Below, piece after piece: positions 1 through 9,352 of a DNA stretch of 64,000 nucleotides. This stretch comes from Mesorhizobium sp. L-8-3 (GTDB lineage Bacteria; Pseudomonadota; Alphaproteobacteria; Rhizobiales; Rhizobiaceae): contig NZ_AP023262.1 in the NCBI RefSeq assembly GCF_016756615.1, positions 4,031,501 to 4,095,500 on the forward strand, read 5' to 3'. Below the pieces are notes generated by a model. The model was not told the origin of the DNA and made no database searches. It saw only the letters and a program-made list of their open reading frames with translations. The translations under genes and the position numbers were made by a program. Position 1 is the stretch's first letter. Every line of letters starts with the position of its first letter.

Positions 1-3000
1 TGCGGGTGCTCGGCCCCGGCGACAAGCCGAATGTCGACGTCACCGCATCTCTCGAGCGGCTTGCCGCGCAAGGTATGGAACTTCGCAACATCGAGGCTGT
101 GATCCACTCCGATGGCTTCGACGTTGCCCGTCGCAGCGGCCCTGTGGCGGTTGATCTCTCCGCTGGATCGGCCGTCAGCGACATCCCCACACTGGCGCCG
201 CTGCTCGCGGGGCAACTCAAGGCCGATCTGACGGCTGAGCTGAGCGAGACGGCCATCGGCGCCATTGCCGGCACCCTGGCCAACGATGTCGTCGCTTCCA
301 GGTTCTCGGGCGAGATCAGCCGCCCCGATTTTGCACTCTCCATCGCTCTGGCCGCTGATGTCGCCGCTTCGGCACTGCCTCCGCCCGCGCGGCCGGCTCT
401 GGGCGAGAGGGTCGCCTTGTCCGCGACGGTCAAGCGCGATGCGGCCGGCGATTTGTCGGTGGAGGCACTGCAATTGAACTCCGGCGGCTTCGCCATGGGC
501 GGTAATGCGAGCCTTGCAGGCAACACCGTCGATGCAGCGTTGAAGGGCAGCCTTGCCGACATTGCCCCGTTGGCCGACCGTGCTACCGGTGCGGTCGAGT
601 TCTCGATGACGGCCAAGGGCGACCGCAATGCTCCCGATGTCGCGCTCGGCCTCACCAGCGACAAGATCGCGGCCGCCGGGCGCGAGATCACCGGGCTGGA
701 TGTCACGGCGTCGGGCAAGGTCGACCTCGCCAATCCGACGGCGGATGTCGCTCTGAAGGGCGACTTCGCCGGCCAGACGCTCAACGCAACAGCCACGATC
801 AGGACGACGGATGGACGTCGGTCGGTGGACGGGCTGACGTTGGCGCTCGGCGACGCCCGCCTGTCCGGCAATCTGCTGCTCGGCGACGATTTCCTGCCGG
901 AGGGCACGCTCGATCTCACTGTGCCTGATGTCGGAACGCTCGCTGCCCTCGCCGGCGAGGAGGCCAAGGGCGAGATCCAGGGCAAGATCCGCTTCGCCCG
1001 CAACAACGGGGTCCCCGAGATCGTGCTTGAAACGGCGTCGCCGTCGCTGTCGCGCGCCGATCTTGTCGCCGAGGGCGTCGCCTTAGGCGCGACCGTTTCC
1101 GACTATCTCGCCGAGCCCGCGATCTCGGGCCGGCTGCGTGCAGGGTCCGTCGTGTCCGGATCGGTTGCCGCGCATGATGTCGCCGCCACGGCCGGCCTCA
1201 GCGGCGACCGGCTCGATCTCACCTTGCGCGCGACGGCACCGGAAGGCGGCACGATCGCGAAAGCGCTGATGCTCGCCGGATCGCCCGTCTTCGACATCAC
1301 CGTCTCGGGCTCCGGGCCTGCTGCCGACTGGCAGGGTGAAGGAACGGTGGCCATCGACGGCGTCCCGGTCACTGGCCTCTCGGCCCATCATGTGCTGGCC
1401 GATGGCGGCCGGCGGATCACCGTCAAAGGCGACGGCCAGTTCGAACGCTTTGTGCCTGAAGTCGCGCGACCGCTGCTGGCCGGCAGGACGGATTTCGATA
1501 TCGCGGCATTGCTGGCTGCGGCCGGATCGGTGAACATCGAGCACGCGACGATCCAGTCTCCGGCCATCCGCATCACTACGGCAGGTTCGCTCAATCCGGA
1601 GGGCGCCAACGACCTCGCCATCCAGGCCGAGGCTGTTGCCGGCTCTGTCCCGCTTGCTTTTGGAACGGGCGAAGAGGCGGCGTCGGTATCTCTCAGCGCT
1701 GCCAATGTGCGCATCTTCGGTCCGGGCAAACAGCCGATGCTCGACGTCGAAGCATCGCTCGATCGCGTCGCGGTACAGGGCAACGAGCTGCGTGACATCG
1801 AGGCGACACTGCATTCCGACGGATTCGACGTGACGACCACGAGCGGACCGCTCGCCGCCGATGTCACCATCGGCAGCGTCACTCCTGCCGGCGCGGCATT
1901 GGCGCCGTTGGTCGCCGGACAGCTGAAGCTTGCAGCCGAAGCCCAGCTTTCCGAAACGGCGATCACGATCGGCTCGGCCTCGCTGACCGGACAGGCCCTG
2001 ACGGCAAGGGCCGCCGGCACTGTTTCGCGCCCGGATTTCGCGCTCGCCCTCAACATCGAGGCAGATGCCGCCGCGTCGACATTGCCGGCCGCCGCTGCCC
2101 CGGCGCTCGGCGAGCGCGTCACGCTGACGGCCACCGTCAAACGTGACGCTGCCGGCATGCTGACGGCCGATCCCGTCAAGCTGGTCTCGGGCGATCTCGC
2201 GGTCGACGGCAATGCTATTCTCGCGGCGGACAATATCGAGGCCGCGCTGAGGGGCGTCTTCTCCAATGTCGGCCAGGTCGCCGAGGGCACAGCGGGCGAC
2301 ATCGCCTTCTCCGTCAACGCCAGGGGCAGGCCCAACGCGCCAGACCTGTCGCTCACCGTCACCAGCGACAGGATCCAGGCGGCGGGTCGCGAGATCACCG
2401 GGCTGGAACTGACGGCGTCGGGTGCTGCCGATTTCGCCAATCCGTCGGCGAATGTGTCGTTGAAAGGCAATGTCGCCGGCCAGCCGCTCAACGGCTCGGC
2501 CGTGTTGAAGACGACCGAGGGGCGCCGCGAGGTCGGCGGCTTGTCGCTCGTGCTCGGCCAGAACCGCATCACCGGCGACCTCGTGCTTGACGACGCCTTC
2601 GTGCCGGAAGGCGCCGTCGACGTCCTCATCCCCGATGTCGGGCCGCTCGCCGCCTTGGCGTTCGAGGAGGCCAAGGGGGACATCAAAGGCAGGATCCGCT
2701 TCCTCAGGGCCGACGGTGTTCCCGGGATCGTCGTCGACCTGACGACCGCGGCGCTGTCGCGCGGCGATCTCTCCGCAAAGGCCGTCTCGGTCGAGGCGAC
2801 CGTGACCGACTATCTCGCTGCGCCGGCGGTATCGGGCAGGGTGCGTGCCGGCACGATCGTCTCCGGCGGCACGACTGTCGGCAATGCCGACGTCACGCTT
2901 ACCCGCGATGGCGTCTGGACCGGGTTTTCGGGTGGCGCAACCGTTAATGCGATGCCGGCGAAGGCGGCCGGCCGCTTCAAGATCCAGAACGGCGAGACGG

Positions 3001-4778
3001 TGATCGAGCTTGTCTCGGGCGAGGCGACGGTCAACGCCATGAAGATAGGCCTCGCCAAGGCCGCTACCGTTGTGATCAAGAGCGGCGAGACGACGCTCGA
3101 CAGGCTTGCGCTGGCGGTTGCCGGCGGCAACGTCATCGTCTCAGGCACGGTGGGACAGGCGCTGGCGCTCGACGTTCAGCTTGCGGGGCTGCCGGCGGCG
3201 GCGGCCAACACCTTCTCGCCCGGGCTCAACGCCATCGGCACCATTTCCGGAACCGCGCGGGTCTCCGGCCAGACATCCAGGCCGGAGGTCGGCTATTCGT
3301 TGCGTTGGGTGAATGCCGGCACCGCGCAGACCAGCGCCGCGGGCCTCGGCCCGCTCTCCGTCACATCGACCGGCACCTTCGCCGGTTCGGCGCTGAAATT
3401 CGAAGCCGATATCGGCGAGGCGTCGGGCCTCGCCATCAAGGGCGGCGGTACGGTGGGAACGGCGGGCACGCCCTCGCTCAGCCTCGATTTCTCCGGGCGC
3501 GTGCCCTTTGCCATCCTTTCCAGGCGGCTGGCCCCGTTGGGCATGTCGCTCTCCGGCAATGCCGACGTCGACTTGCAGATACGCGGGCCGGCGACGTCGC
3601 CTGCCATCAGCGGCACGGTACGGGCCTCGGGCGGACGTTTCGTCGATTCGGCATCGGGCATCGCCGTCAACAATCTGGCTGCCGACGTCTCGCTGGGCAG
3701 CGGGGTCGCCACGCTGCGCAGCCTCACCGGCAACATCTCCACCGGCGGAACCTTGTCCGCCCGCGGCACCGTCGGCATCGACCCGGCCAGGGGCTTTCCC
3801 GCCGATCTCTCTCTGAGGATCGTCGACGCCCGCTACACCGACGGCAGGATCGTGACCACGACGGTCAATGGCGACCTCGCCCTCAAAGGCTCGCTCGTGG
3901 GCACGCCGGTCGTTTCGGGCACGATCGATCTCGGCCGTACGGTCATCACCGTTCCCCAGAGGCTGCCGGCCTCGCTGTCGACGCTCGACGTCCAGCACAG
4001 GAATGCGCCCAAGGCCGTCATCCAGCAGCAGCGGGCCATCCAGCCGGCGCAGGCGAGCGGAACCGGGGGCACCGGTCGGATCGCCCTCGATCTCACGATC
4101 AACGCGCCGCAACAGATCTTCGTCCAGGGACGTGGAGTGGACGCCGAGCTCGGCGGTTCGCTAAGGCTCACCGGCTTCTCCGATGCACCGCAGGCGGTGG
4201 GCCAGTTCGAGATGCGGCGCGGCCGTCTGTCCATTCTGGCCAGGCGTTTGAACTTCACCCGCGGCAATCTCGGCTTCGCCGGTTCGCTGATACCCACACT
4301 CGACATGGCGGCCGATTCGGACACCGGCGACGCCACCGTCACGGTCACCGTCACCGGGCCGGCGACCGACCCGAAGTTCGCCTTCTCTTCGGTGCCCGCC
4401 TTGCCGCAGGACGAGGTGCTGGCGCGGCTGATCTTCGGACGTTCGATGTCGCATCTGTCGCCGCTGCAGATCGCCCAGCTCGCGGATGCCGCGGCGCAAC
4501 TCGCCGGTGTCGGAGGACCGACGTCGCTGCTCGAGAACCTGCGTGGCCGGCTCGGCGTCGACGATCTCGACCTGAAGACCGACGCCCAGGGCAATACTGC
4601 CGTTTCGGCAGGCAAATATCTGAACGACCGGACTTATCTGACGCTCGAGAAGGGCGACAAGGCGGGCTCGGGCAAGGCCGCGATCGACCTCGACGTCGGC
4701 CGTGGGATCAGGCTGCGGGGCGAAGCTTCGGAGACCGGCGCAGCAAAGGGCGGCATCTTTTTCGAACGGGAATATTGA
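1..4778 (+). CDS. tamB: TamB, translocation and assembly module inner-membrane protein (5' end outside window)
   Basis: This is the C-terminal 1,590 or so residues of a very large TamB/DUF490 protein. In the known family TamB is anchored in the inner membrane, spans the periplasm as a long beta-taco and works with TamA in outer-membrane biogenesis and lipid transport. The reading frame is open from the first base, and an internal copy of the same motif shows that the first visible residues are mid-protein, so the start lies upstream. Most of the visible part is low-complexity Ala/Gly/Asp/Thr beta-repeat. The last 350 residues or so carry the conserved TamB C-terminal domain, with motifs such as LARLIFGRSMSHLSPLQIA, and the protein ends in a hydrophobic-aromatic tail (IFFEREY). 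Residues of about 1-390 and 570-960 are copies of each other. tamA would be expected just upstream. Confidence 0.93.
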   Translation, partial: RVLGPGDKPNVDVTASLERLAAQGMELRNIEAVIHSDGFDVARRSGPVAVDLSAGSAVSDIPTLAPLLAGQLKADLTAELSETAIGAIAGTLANDVVASRFSGEISRPDFALSIALAADVAASALPPPARPALGERVALSATVKRDAAGDLSVEALQLNSGGFAMGGNASLAGNTVDAALKGSLADIAPLADRATGAVEFSMTAKGDRNAPDVALGLTSDKIAAAGREITGLDVTASGKVDLANPTADVALKGDFAGQTLNATATIRTTDGRRSVDGLTLALGDARLSGNLLLGDDFLPEGTLDLTVPDVGTLAALAGEEAKGEIQGKIRFARNNGVPEIVLETASPSLSRADLVAEGVALGATVSDYLAEPAISGRLRAGSVVSGSVAAHDVAATAGLSGDRLDLTLRATAPEGGTIAKALMLAGSPVFDITVSGSGPAADWQGEGTVAIDGVPVTGLSAHHVLADGGRRITVKGDGQFERFVPEVARPLLAGRTDFDIAALLAAAGSVNIEHATIQSPAIRITTAGSLNPEGANDLAIQAEAVAGSVPLAFGTGEEAASVSLSAANVRIFGPGKQPMLDVEASLDRVAVQGNELRDIEATLHSDGFDVTTTSGPLAADVTIGSVTPAGAALAPLVAGQLKLAAEAQLSETAITIGSASLTGQALTARAAGTVSRPDFALALNIEADAAASTLPAAAAPALGERVTLTATVKRDAAGMLTADPVKLVSGDLAVDGNAILAADNIEAALRGVFSNVGQVAEGTAGDIAFSVNARGRPNAPDLSLTVTSDRIQAAGREITGLELTASGAADFANPSANVSLKGNVAGQPLNGSAVLKTTEGRREVGGLSLVLGQNRITGDLVLDDAFVPEGAVDVLIPDVGPLAALAFEEAKGDIKGRIRFLRADGVPGIVVDLTTAALSRGDLSAKAVSVEATVTDYLAAPAVSGRVRAGTIVSGGTTVGNADVTLTRDGVWTGFSGGATVNAMPAKAAGRFKIQNGETVIELVSGEATVNAMKIGLAKAATVVIKSGETTLDRLALAVAGGNVIVSGTVGQALALDVQLAGLPAAAANTFSPGLNAIGTISGTARVSGQTSRPEVGYSLRWVNAGTAQTSAAGLGPLSVTSTGTFAGSALKFEADIGEASGLAIKGGGTVGTAGTPSLSLDFSGRVPFAILSRRLAPLGMSLSGNADVDLQIRGPATSPAISGTVRASGGRFVDSASGIAVNNLAADVSLGSGVATLRSLTGNISTGGTLSARGTVGIDPARGFPADLSLRIVDARYTDGRIVTTTVNGDLALKGSLVGTPVVSGTIDLGRTVITVPQRLPASLSTLDVQHRNAPKAVIQQQRAIQPAQASGTGGTGRIALDLTINAPQQIFVQGRGVDAELGGSLRLTGFSDAPQAVGQFEMRRGRLSILARRLNFTRGNLGFAGSLIPTLDMAADSDTGDATVTVTVTGPATDPKFAFSSVPALPQDEVLARLIFGRSMSHLSPLQIAQLADAAAQLAGVGGPTSLLENLRGRLGVDDLDLKTDAQGNTAVSAGKYLNDRTYLTLEKGDKAGSGKAAIDLDVGRGIRLRGEASETGAAKGGIFFEREY

Positions 4779-5096
4779 ATTTCAGCGATTTGCCGGGCGT
4801 CACCGGAGCCGCATGACCGCTTGCAGGAATGGCACTTCAGCGACGCTGGCCTTACGGGCCGGACAGCCTGGCGCTGTGCGCTGACGTCTTGTCGTGTCAC
4901 TCTCGCCGCCTCCCCGAGATTTTGGCGAATCTGCGGCGCAATGCAATTTTTGCGTCAACTTTGTCGTATTCGCGCGAACCGTATCGTTCCCGAAGGTGCA
5001 GATTTGCGGATGGGATCTCTCCACTCGGCCGTTTTTGACATCATGGCTGTGATGCGGGATGGTATCAGGCAGAACGCCAATAAATGGGAGCAAGTC

Positions 5097-6749
5097 ATGA
5101 CCTTCTACAAAAGCAATGGGGACCGCGTTCCGGACCACGTCCTGGAACTCGCGGAAGAGGCGAAGAAGGGCGGCGTCGACCGGCGCGAATTCCTGGCGAT
5201 CGCCAGTGCTTTCGGCGCATCGACGGCCTTCGCCTACGGGCTGCTTGGGCTTGACGGGCCGACGCCGGCAGCGGCACAGGAAACGCCCAAGAAGGGCGGC
5301 ATCCTCAAGGTCGCCATGTGGATCAAGGACCCCAAGGACCCGCGCAAGGCCGACTGGTCGGAGATCGCCAATGCCGAGCGCCAGGCGATCGAGCCGCTGG
5401 TGAAATACACAAGGGAATACACGTTCGAGCCCTACCTGCTCGAGAGCTGGGAGGTCAATGACGACGCGACCGAATATGTGCTCCATGTCCGCAAGGGCGC
5501 GACCTGGAACAATGGCGACCCCTTCAATGCCGACGACGTGATGTTCAACTTCACGCGCTGGTGCGACAAGTCGGCCGAAGGCAATTCCATGACCGCGCGC
5601 ATGGGCACGCTGGTCGACGATGCCACCGGCAAGATGCGCGAGGGCGCCGTCGAGAAGGTCGACGACATGACGGTGAAGCTCAAGCTCACCAAGTCCGACA
5701 TCTCGATGATCCCGAATCTTTGCGACTATCCCGGCCTCGTCGTGCACAGGTCGTTCGACGAGAAGGGCGGCGACTTCGCCGCATGCCCGATCGGCACGGG
5801 CCCGTTCGAGCTCGTCTCCTACGACGTCGGCCAGAAGGTCGTCTACAAGCGCCGCGAGGACGGCAAATGGTGGAACGGCGACGTCTATCTGGACGGCATC
5901 GAGTTCATCGACTACGGCACGGACCCCGCAGCGATGGTCAGCGCCTTCGAGGCGGGCGAAATTCACTCGAACTTCGAAACCTCGGCCGACTATGTGTCCA
6001 TTCTCGATGGACTCGACCTGGTGAAGTCGGAGGCAGTGACGGCGGCTACCATCGTTGCGCGCACCAACGTCACCAACAAGCCCTATGACGACCAGAAGGT
6101 GCGCAACGCGCTGCAGCTCGCGGTCGACAACGCCGTCGTTCTCCAGCTCGGCTACGGCAATGCCGGCGTGCCTGCCGAGAACCACCATGTCGCTCCGATC
6201 CATCCTGAATATTTCGAGCTGCCCAAGATCGCCCGCGATGCGGCCAAGGCCAAGGCGATGATGGCGGAAGCCGGCCAGGCCGAGTTCGAGCACGAGCTGA
6301 TCACGGTCGACGAGGACTGGCACAAGAACACCGGCGATGCGATCGCCGCCCAGCTGCGTGATGCCGGGATCAAGGTCAAGCGCACCGTCCTGCCAGGCTC
6401 GACCTTCTGGAACGACTGGACGAAATATCCCTATTCGATGACCAACTGGAACATGCGCCCGCTCGGCGTGCAGGTCCTCGCGCTGGGCTACCGCACCGGC
6501 GAAGCCTGGAACGAGACCGCCTGGTCCAATCCGGATTGGGATGCCAAGCTGAACGCCGCGCTCGCCGTGGCCGACGCGACCAAGCGCAAGGCCATGATGC
6601 AGGAGATCGAGCAGGTCCTGCAGGACTCGGGCATCATCATCCAGCCCTACTGGCGCAAGCTCTATAATCATCACATGGCGGCGGTGAAGAACCACGGCAT
6701 GCATCCGACCTTCGAGCACGACTACGGAAAGGTCTGGCTCGACTCCTAG
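5097..6749 (+). CDS. ABC transporter substrate-binding protein, family 5 (peptide/nickel type)
   Basis: Periplasmic solute receptor of a Dpp/Opp-type importer, 550 residues, the usual length for SBP family 5. I chose the ATG at 5097 because a purine-rich GGGAGC site lies just upstream and because a twin-arginine signal ([13 protein letters not shown], Arg 29-30) with cleavage near residue 60 follows; the frame is open further upstream without a better start. Family hallmarks include [21 protein letters not shown] near residue 125. It is the first gene of an importer with two permeases and a fused double ATPase. The ligand cannot be read from the sequence; oligopeptides, opines or other amphipathic solutes are all possible. 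Tat export of an SBP is not rare in rhizobia. Confidence 0.92.
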   Translation: MTFYKSNGDRVPDHVLELAEEAKKGGVDRREFLAIASAFGASTAFAYGLLGLDGPTPAAAQETPKKGGILKVAMWIKDPKDPRKADWSEIANAERQAIEPLVKYTREYTFEPYLLESWEVNDDATEYVLHVRKGATWNNGDPFNADDVMFNFTRWCDKSAEGNSMTARMGTLVDDATGKMREGAVEKVDDMTVKLKLTKSDISMIPNLCDYPGLVVHRSFDEKGGDFAACPIGTGPFELVSYDVGQKVVYKRREDGKWWNGDVYLDGIEFIDYGTDPAAMVSAFEAGEIHSNFETSADYVSILDGLDLVKSEAVTAATIVARTNVTNKPYDDQKVRNALQLAVDNAVVLQLGYGNAGVPAENHHVAPIHPEYFELPKIARDAAKAKAMMAEAGQAEFEHELITVDEDWHKNTGDAIAAQLRDAGIKVKRTVLPGSTFWNDWTKYPYSMTNWNMRPLGVQVLALGYRTGEAWNETAWSNPDWDAKLNAALAVADATKRKAMMQEIEQVLQDSGIIIQPYWRKLYNHHMAAVKNHGMHPTFEHDYGKVWLDS

Positions 6750-6763
6750 GCCGTCGCATCGCG

Positions 6764-6786
6764 GGGAGGGGCCTCGGGTCCCTCCC
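6764..6786 (+). terminator. Intercistronic hairpin between binding protein and permease genes
   Basis: A perfect 7-bp GGGAGGG/CCCTCCC stem (6764-6770 and 6780-6786) with a 9-base loop follows the binding-protein stop codon by 15 bases and is followed by TCGTTTCC. Hairpins at this place in importer operons usually act as partial terminators or 3'-end protectors that keep receptor expression above permease expression. The T-run is weak, so attenuation rather than full termination is inferred. Confidence 0.5.
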
Positions 6787-6890
6787 TCGTTTCCTGAATC
6801 GCTGGGGCGTTCCGGCCGGTCGTTGAATCGATTCAATGACCTCAAAGGCGTCCCGGCTTCGGCCCCAACCTTCAGAACGGCAGGGGATTG

Positions 6891-7925
6891 ATGCTCGCTT
6901 TCATCTTGCGCCGCCTCGGGACCATGGCACTGACCATGCTGTGCCTGACTTTCGTCGTGTTCTTCCTGATCAATCTCGAGCCGAACCTGAAGAAGCTCGC
7001 CATCAGCCAGACCGAGATGCGTGCGACATCGGAGGATCTGGAGCGCTGGCTGCAGCGCAACGGCTACCGCCAGAACTTCTTCGTGCGCTACGGCCAGTGG
7101 ATAGGCGTGACGCCGAAGCTGCCCAACATCGACCCGGCGACCGGCGAGGCGGTGCCGCGCTTCCGCTTCTGCGCCGAACCTTCGGTTCCCACCTTTTCCG
7201 GCGTGCTGCAGGGCGATTTCGGTTGCTCGACCAAGTTCAAGACGACGGTCGCCGCGAAGCTGTTCCCGGCACTCGGCGCGACCGGCATATTGATGTTCTG
7301 GGTGATGGTCACGATGGTGCCCATTGCGCTGCTGGTCGGTATCCTGGCGGGAATGCGTGAGGGGTCGCGCACCGACCGTACGCTTTCCGTCGCCTCGATC
7401 ACCACGACGGCAACACCGGAATATGTGTCCGGCATCATCTTCACGGTCATCTTCGCATCCTGGCTGGGCTGGCTCAACGGCTCGGCCGCCTCGGCGTCGC
7501 AAGGGGTCACCTTCTTCAACTTCACCTTGCCGGTCATGACCATGGCCATCTATGGCATCGGCTACATCGCGCGCATGACGCGCGCCTCCATGGTGGAGGT
7601 GATGACGCAGCAATATATCCGCACCGCCCGGCTGAAGGGGCTGTCCTTCGGCGGGGTGGTCGTCAAGCATGCGCTGCGCAACGCGCTGATCGCGCCCTTC
7701 ACCGTCATCATGCTGCAATTTCCCTGGCTGCTGACAGGCGTCGTCATCGTCGAAACGATGTTCCGCTATCAGGGCTTCGGCTTCACGCTCGTCGAAGCGG
7801 CGGGCAACAACGACATCGACCTCCTGCTCGGCTGCGCGCTGGTGTCGGTCTTCGTCGTGCTGTTCACCCAGCTCATCTCCGACATAGGCTACGCCTATCT
7901 CAACCCGCGCATCAGAGTGCGCTGA
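6891..7925 (+). CDS. ABC transporter permease, DppB/OppB type
   Basis: Inner-membrane permease subunit of the same importer, 344 residues with about six membrane segments. It begins MLAFILRRLGTMALTMLCLT, the usual first helix of DppB/OppB permeases. The conserved cytoplasmic loop that contacts the ATPase is visible around residue 245 (YIRTARLKGLSF). Start: ATG at 6891, preceded by CAGGGG about 5 bases upstream; a TTG one codon earlier is unlikely. Compared with the family it has an insert of roughly 50 residues in the first periplasmic region (about 45-105), including two cysteines (CAEPS and FGCST) that could form a periplasmic disulfide. Confidence 0.92.
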   Translation: MLAFILRRLGTMALTMLCLTFVVFFLINLEPNLKKLAISQTEMRATSEDLERWLQRNGYRQNFFVRYGQWIGVTPKLPNIDPATGEAVPRFRFCAEPSVPTFSGVLQGDFGCSTKFKTTVAAKLFPALGATGILMFWVMVTMVPIALLVGILAGMREGSRTDRTLSVASITTTATPEYVSGIIFTVIFASWLGWLNGSAASASQGVTFFNFTLPVMTMAIYGIGYIARMTRASMVEVMTQQYIRTARLKGLSFGGVVVKHALRNALIAPFTVIMLQFPWLLTGVVIVETMFRYQGFGFTLVEAAGNNDIDLLLGCALVSVFVVLFTQLISDIGYAYLNPRIRVR

Positions 7926-7939
7926 CAGGCCGGGAGCGC

Positions 7940-9142
7940 ATGATGCAAGTCGAATATGTCGGTGCCTTCGAAATCGTCCTTGGCGTTCTCTTTCGCTTCT
8001 GGCCGGTCTGGCTGTCCCTGGCGATCGTGCTCGGCGCGAGCATCCGCTTCAAGAAGCGGCTCGGACTCTACGGCCAGCTCTTCGACAGCGGCGTGGGCAT
8101 AGCGGGCGTCGTCATCTGCCTGTTCTGGCTGTTTACCGCGGCGTTCTCCGCGCGGATCGCGCCGTTCGACCCGCTGTCCCAGGTGCCGATCATGAAGGAC
8201 GCGCTGCCGGGGGCGATCGAGCCCGGTTCCGGGCAGGTCTATCTGTTCGGCGGCGACAAGCTGGCGCGCGACGTGTTCAGCCGCATGGTCTTCGGCAGCC
8301 GCATCGTCCTGGTCATCGCGCCGGCCGCGACCGCCTTCGCGCTGATGGTGGGCATCGTGCTCGGCCTGCCCGCGGGCTACTACGGCGGCAGGACCGACAC
8401 GATCCTGTCGTTCCTGGCCAATCTGGTGCTGGCCTTCCCCGTCATCCTCCTGTTCTACCTTCTGGTGACGCCGGAGATCCGCGAGCTCAGCTTCGATACC
8501 TGGCTCGGCCGGACCCTGGGCATCGGCTGGTCGATACCGCGCGGCCTGGCGGCCTTCTTCTTCCTGTTCCCGATCATCTTCTTCACGGTGTTCTTCTACA
8601 CCCGCTTCAAGAGCCGGCCGCAGCTTCTGGCGCTTCAGCTGGCGCTGACCGTGCTCATCGGCGGATGGGTCTATCTCGGCCTCGTCTTCGACGCCGACCC
8701 GCTCGGGATCATCTCGATCGATCCAAACGAGCTGAACATCTTCGTGGCGGTGGTCTTTGCCTCCAGCCCCGGTGTGTTCCGCATCGTGCGCGGGCTCACC
8801 ATGGACATCAAGACCCGCGACTATGTCGCGGCCGGCCAGACCCGCGGCGAGTCCCCCTGGTACATCATGCTCTGGGAAATCCTGCCCAATGCCCGCGGCC
8901 CGCTGATCGTCGACGCCTGCCTCAGGATCGGCTACACCACGATCCTGCTCGGCACGTTGGGCTATTTCGGCCTTGGCCTGGCGCCCGAAAGCCCCGATTG
9001 GGGCACCGCGATCAAGGATGCGAGCCGCCTGCTGCGCTCGGTCATCCATCCCGCGCTGCCGCCGACCTTTGCGCTGATGTCCTTCGTGCTGGGGCTCAAC
9101 CTGCTCGCCGACGCGCTGCGCGAGCAATCGCTGAAGGATTGA
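7940..9142 (+). CDS. ABC transporter permease, DppC/OppC type
   Basis: Second inner-membrane permease of the importer, 400 residues, about 100 longer than a minimal DppC. The extra length comes from an N-terminal helix pair (residues 1-60) and an insert around 180-260 that adds hydrophobic segments (FFFLFPIIFFTVFFYTRF). The ATPase-contacting EAA-type loop DYVAAGQTRGESPWYIMLWE lies near residue 295, and GLGLAPESPDWG near 350 is typical of the family. It starts 14 bases after the preceding stop, with CGGGAG as the ribosome binding site. It pairs with the DppB-like permease and the downstream double ATPase. Confidence 0.92.
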   Translation: MMQVEYVGAFEIVLGVLFRFWPVWLSLAIVLGASIRFKKRLGLYGQLFDSGVGIAGVVICLFWLFTAAFSARIAPFDPLSQVPIMKDALPGAIEPGSGQVYLFGGDKLARDVFSRMVFGSRIVLVIAPAATAFALMVGIVLGLPAGYYGGRTDTILSFLANLVLAFPVILLFYLLVTPEIRELSFDTWLGRTLGIGWSIPRGLAAFFFLFPIIFFTVFFYTRFKSRPQLLALQLALTVLIGGWVYLGLVFDADPLGIISIDPNELNIFVAVVFASSPGVFRIVRGLTMDIKTRDYVAAGQTRGESPWYIMLWEILPNARGPLIVDACLRIGYTTILLGTLGYFGLGLAPESPDWGTAIKDASRLLRSVIHPALPPTFALMSFVLGLNLLADALREQSLKD

Positions 9143-9165
9143 GGAGGCGATGGTGCTCTACAGTT

Positions 9166-9324
9166 TACCCCCCTCTGGCCTGCCGGCCATCTCCCCCTCA
9201 AGGGGGGAGATTGGCAGCTTCGACGAGGCTGATCACTCCGCAATGCCGGTGATTGGCGAAATCGTCCGCGAGAGCGCAATCTCCCCCCTTGAGGGGGAGA
9301 TGGCCGGCAGGCCAGAGGGGGGTA
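9166..9324. repeat. 48-bp perfect inverted repeat inside an ABC operon
   Basis: Left arm 9166-9213 and right arm 9277-9324 are exact reverse complements over 48 bases, separated by 63 bases. Each arm contains its own short palindrome (CTCCCCCTCAAGGGGGGAG). It fills most of the 210-bp gap between the second permease and the ATPase gene and would form a very stable hairpin in the operon mRNA. Short intergenic palindromes of this kind, with CCCCTCTGGCCTGCCGGC arms, are a known type of repeat in rhizobial genomes; assignment to that type is from memory. Confidence 0.85.
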
Positions 9325-9352
9325 CTTCTTTCCCAATGGGGAGGGCGACCAG

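Noticed and set aside
4800-7718. Very long minus-strand open frame (over 900 codons) opposite the binding-protein and permease genes
   Set aside because: Composition is His/Arg/Asp-rich without any domain, and it lies antisense to clear ABC genes; a by-product of high GC codon use. The same holds for 51471-54083, 16390-19137 and 14271-16325.
9166-9324. CRISPR-like array
   Set aside because: Only two copies in inverted orientation and no spacers of constant length; a palindromic repeat. No array was found anywhere in the window.
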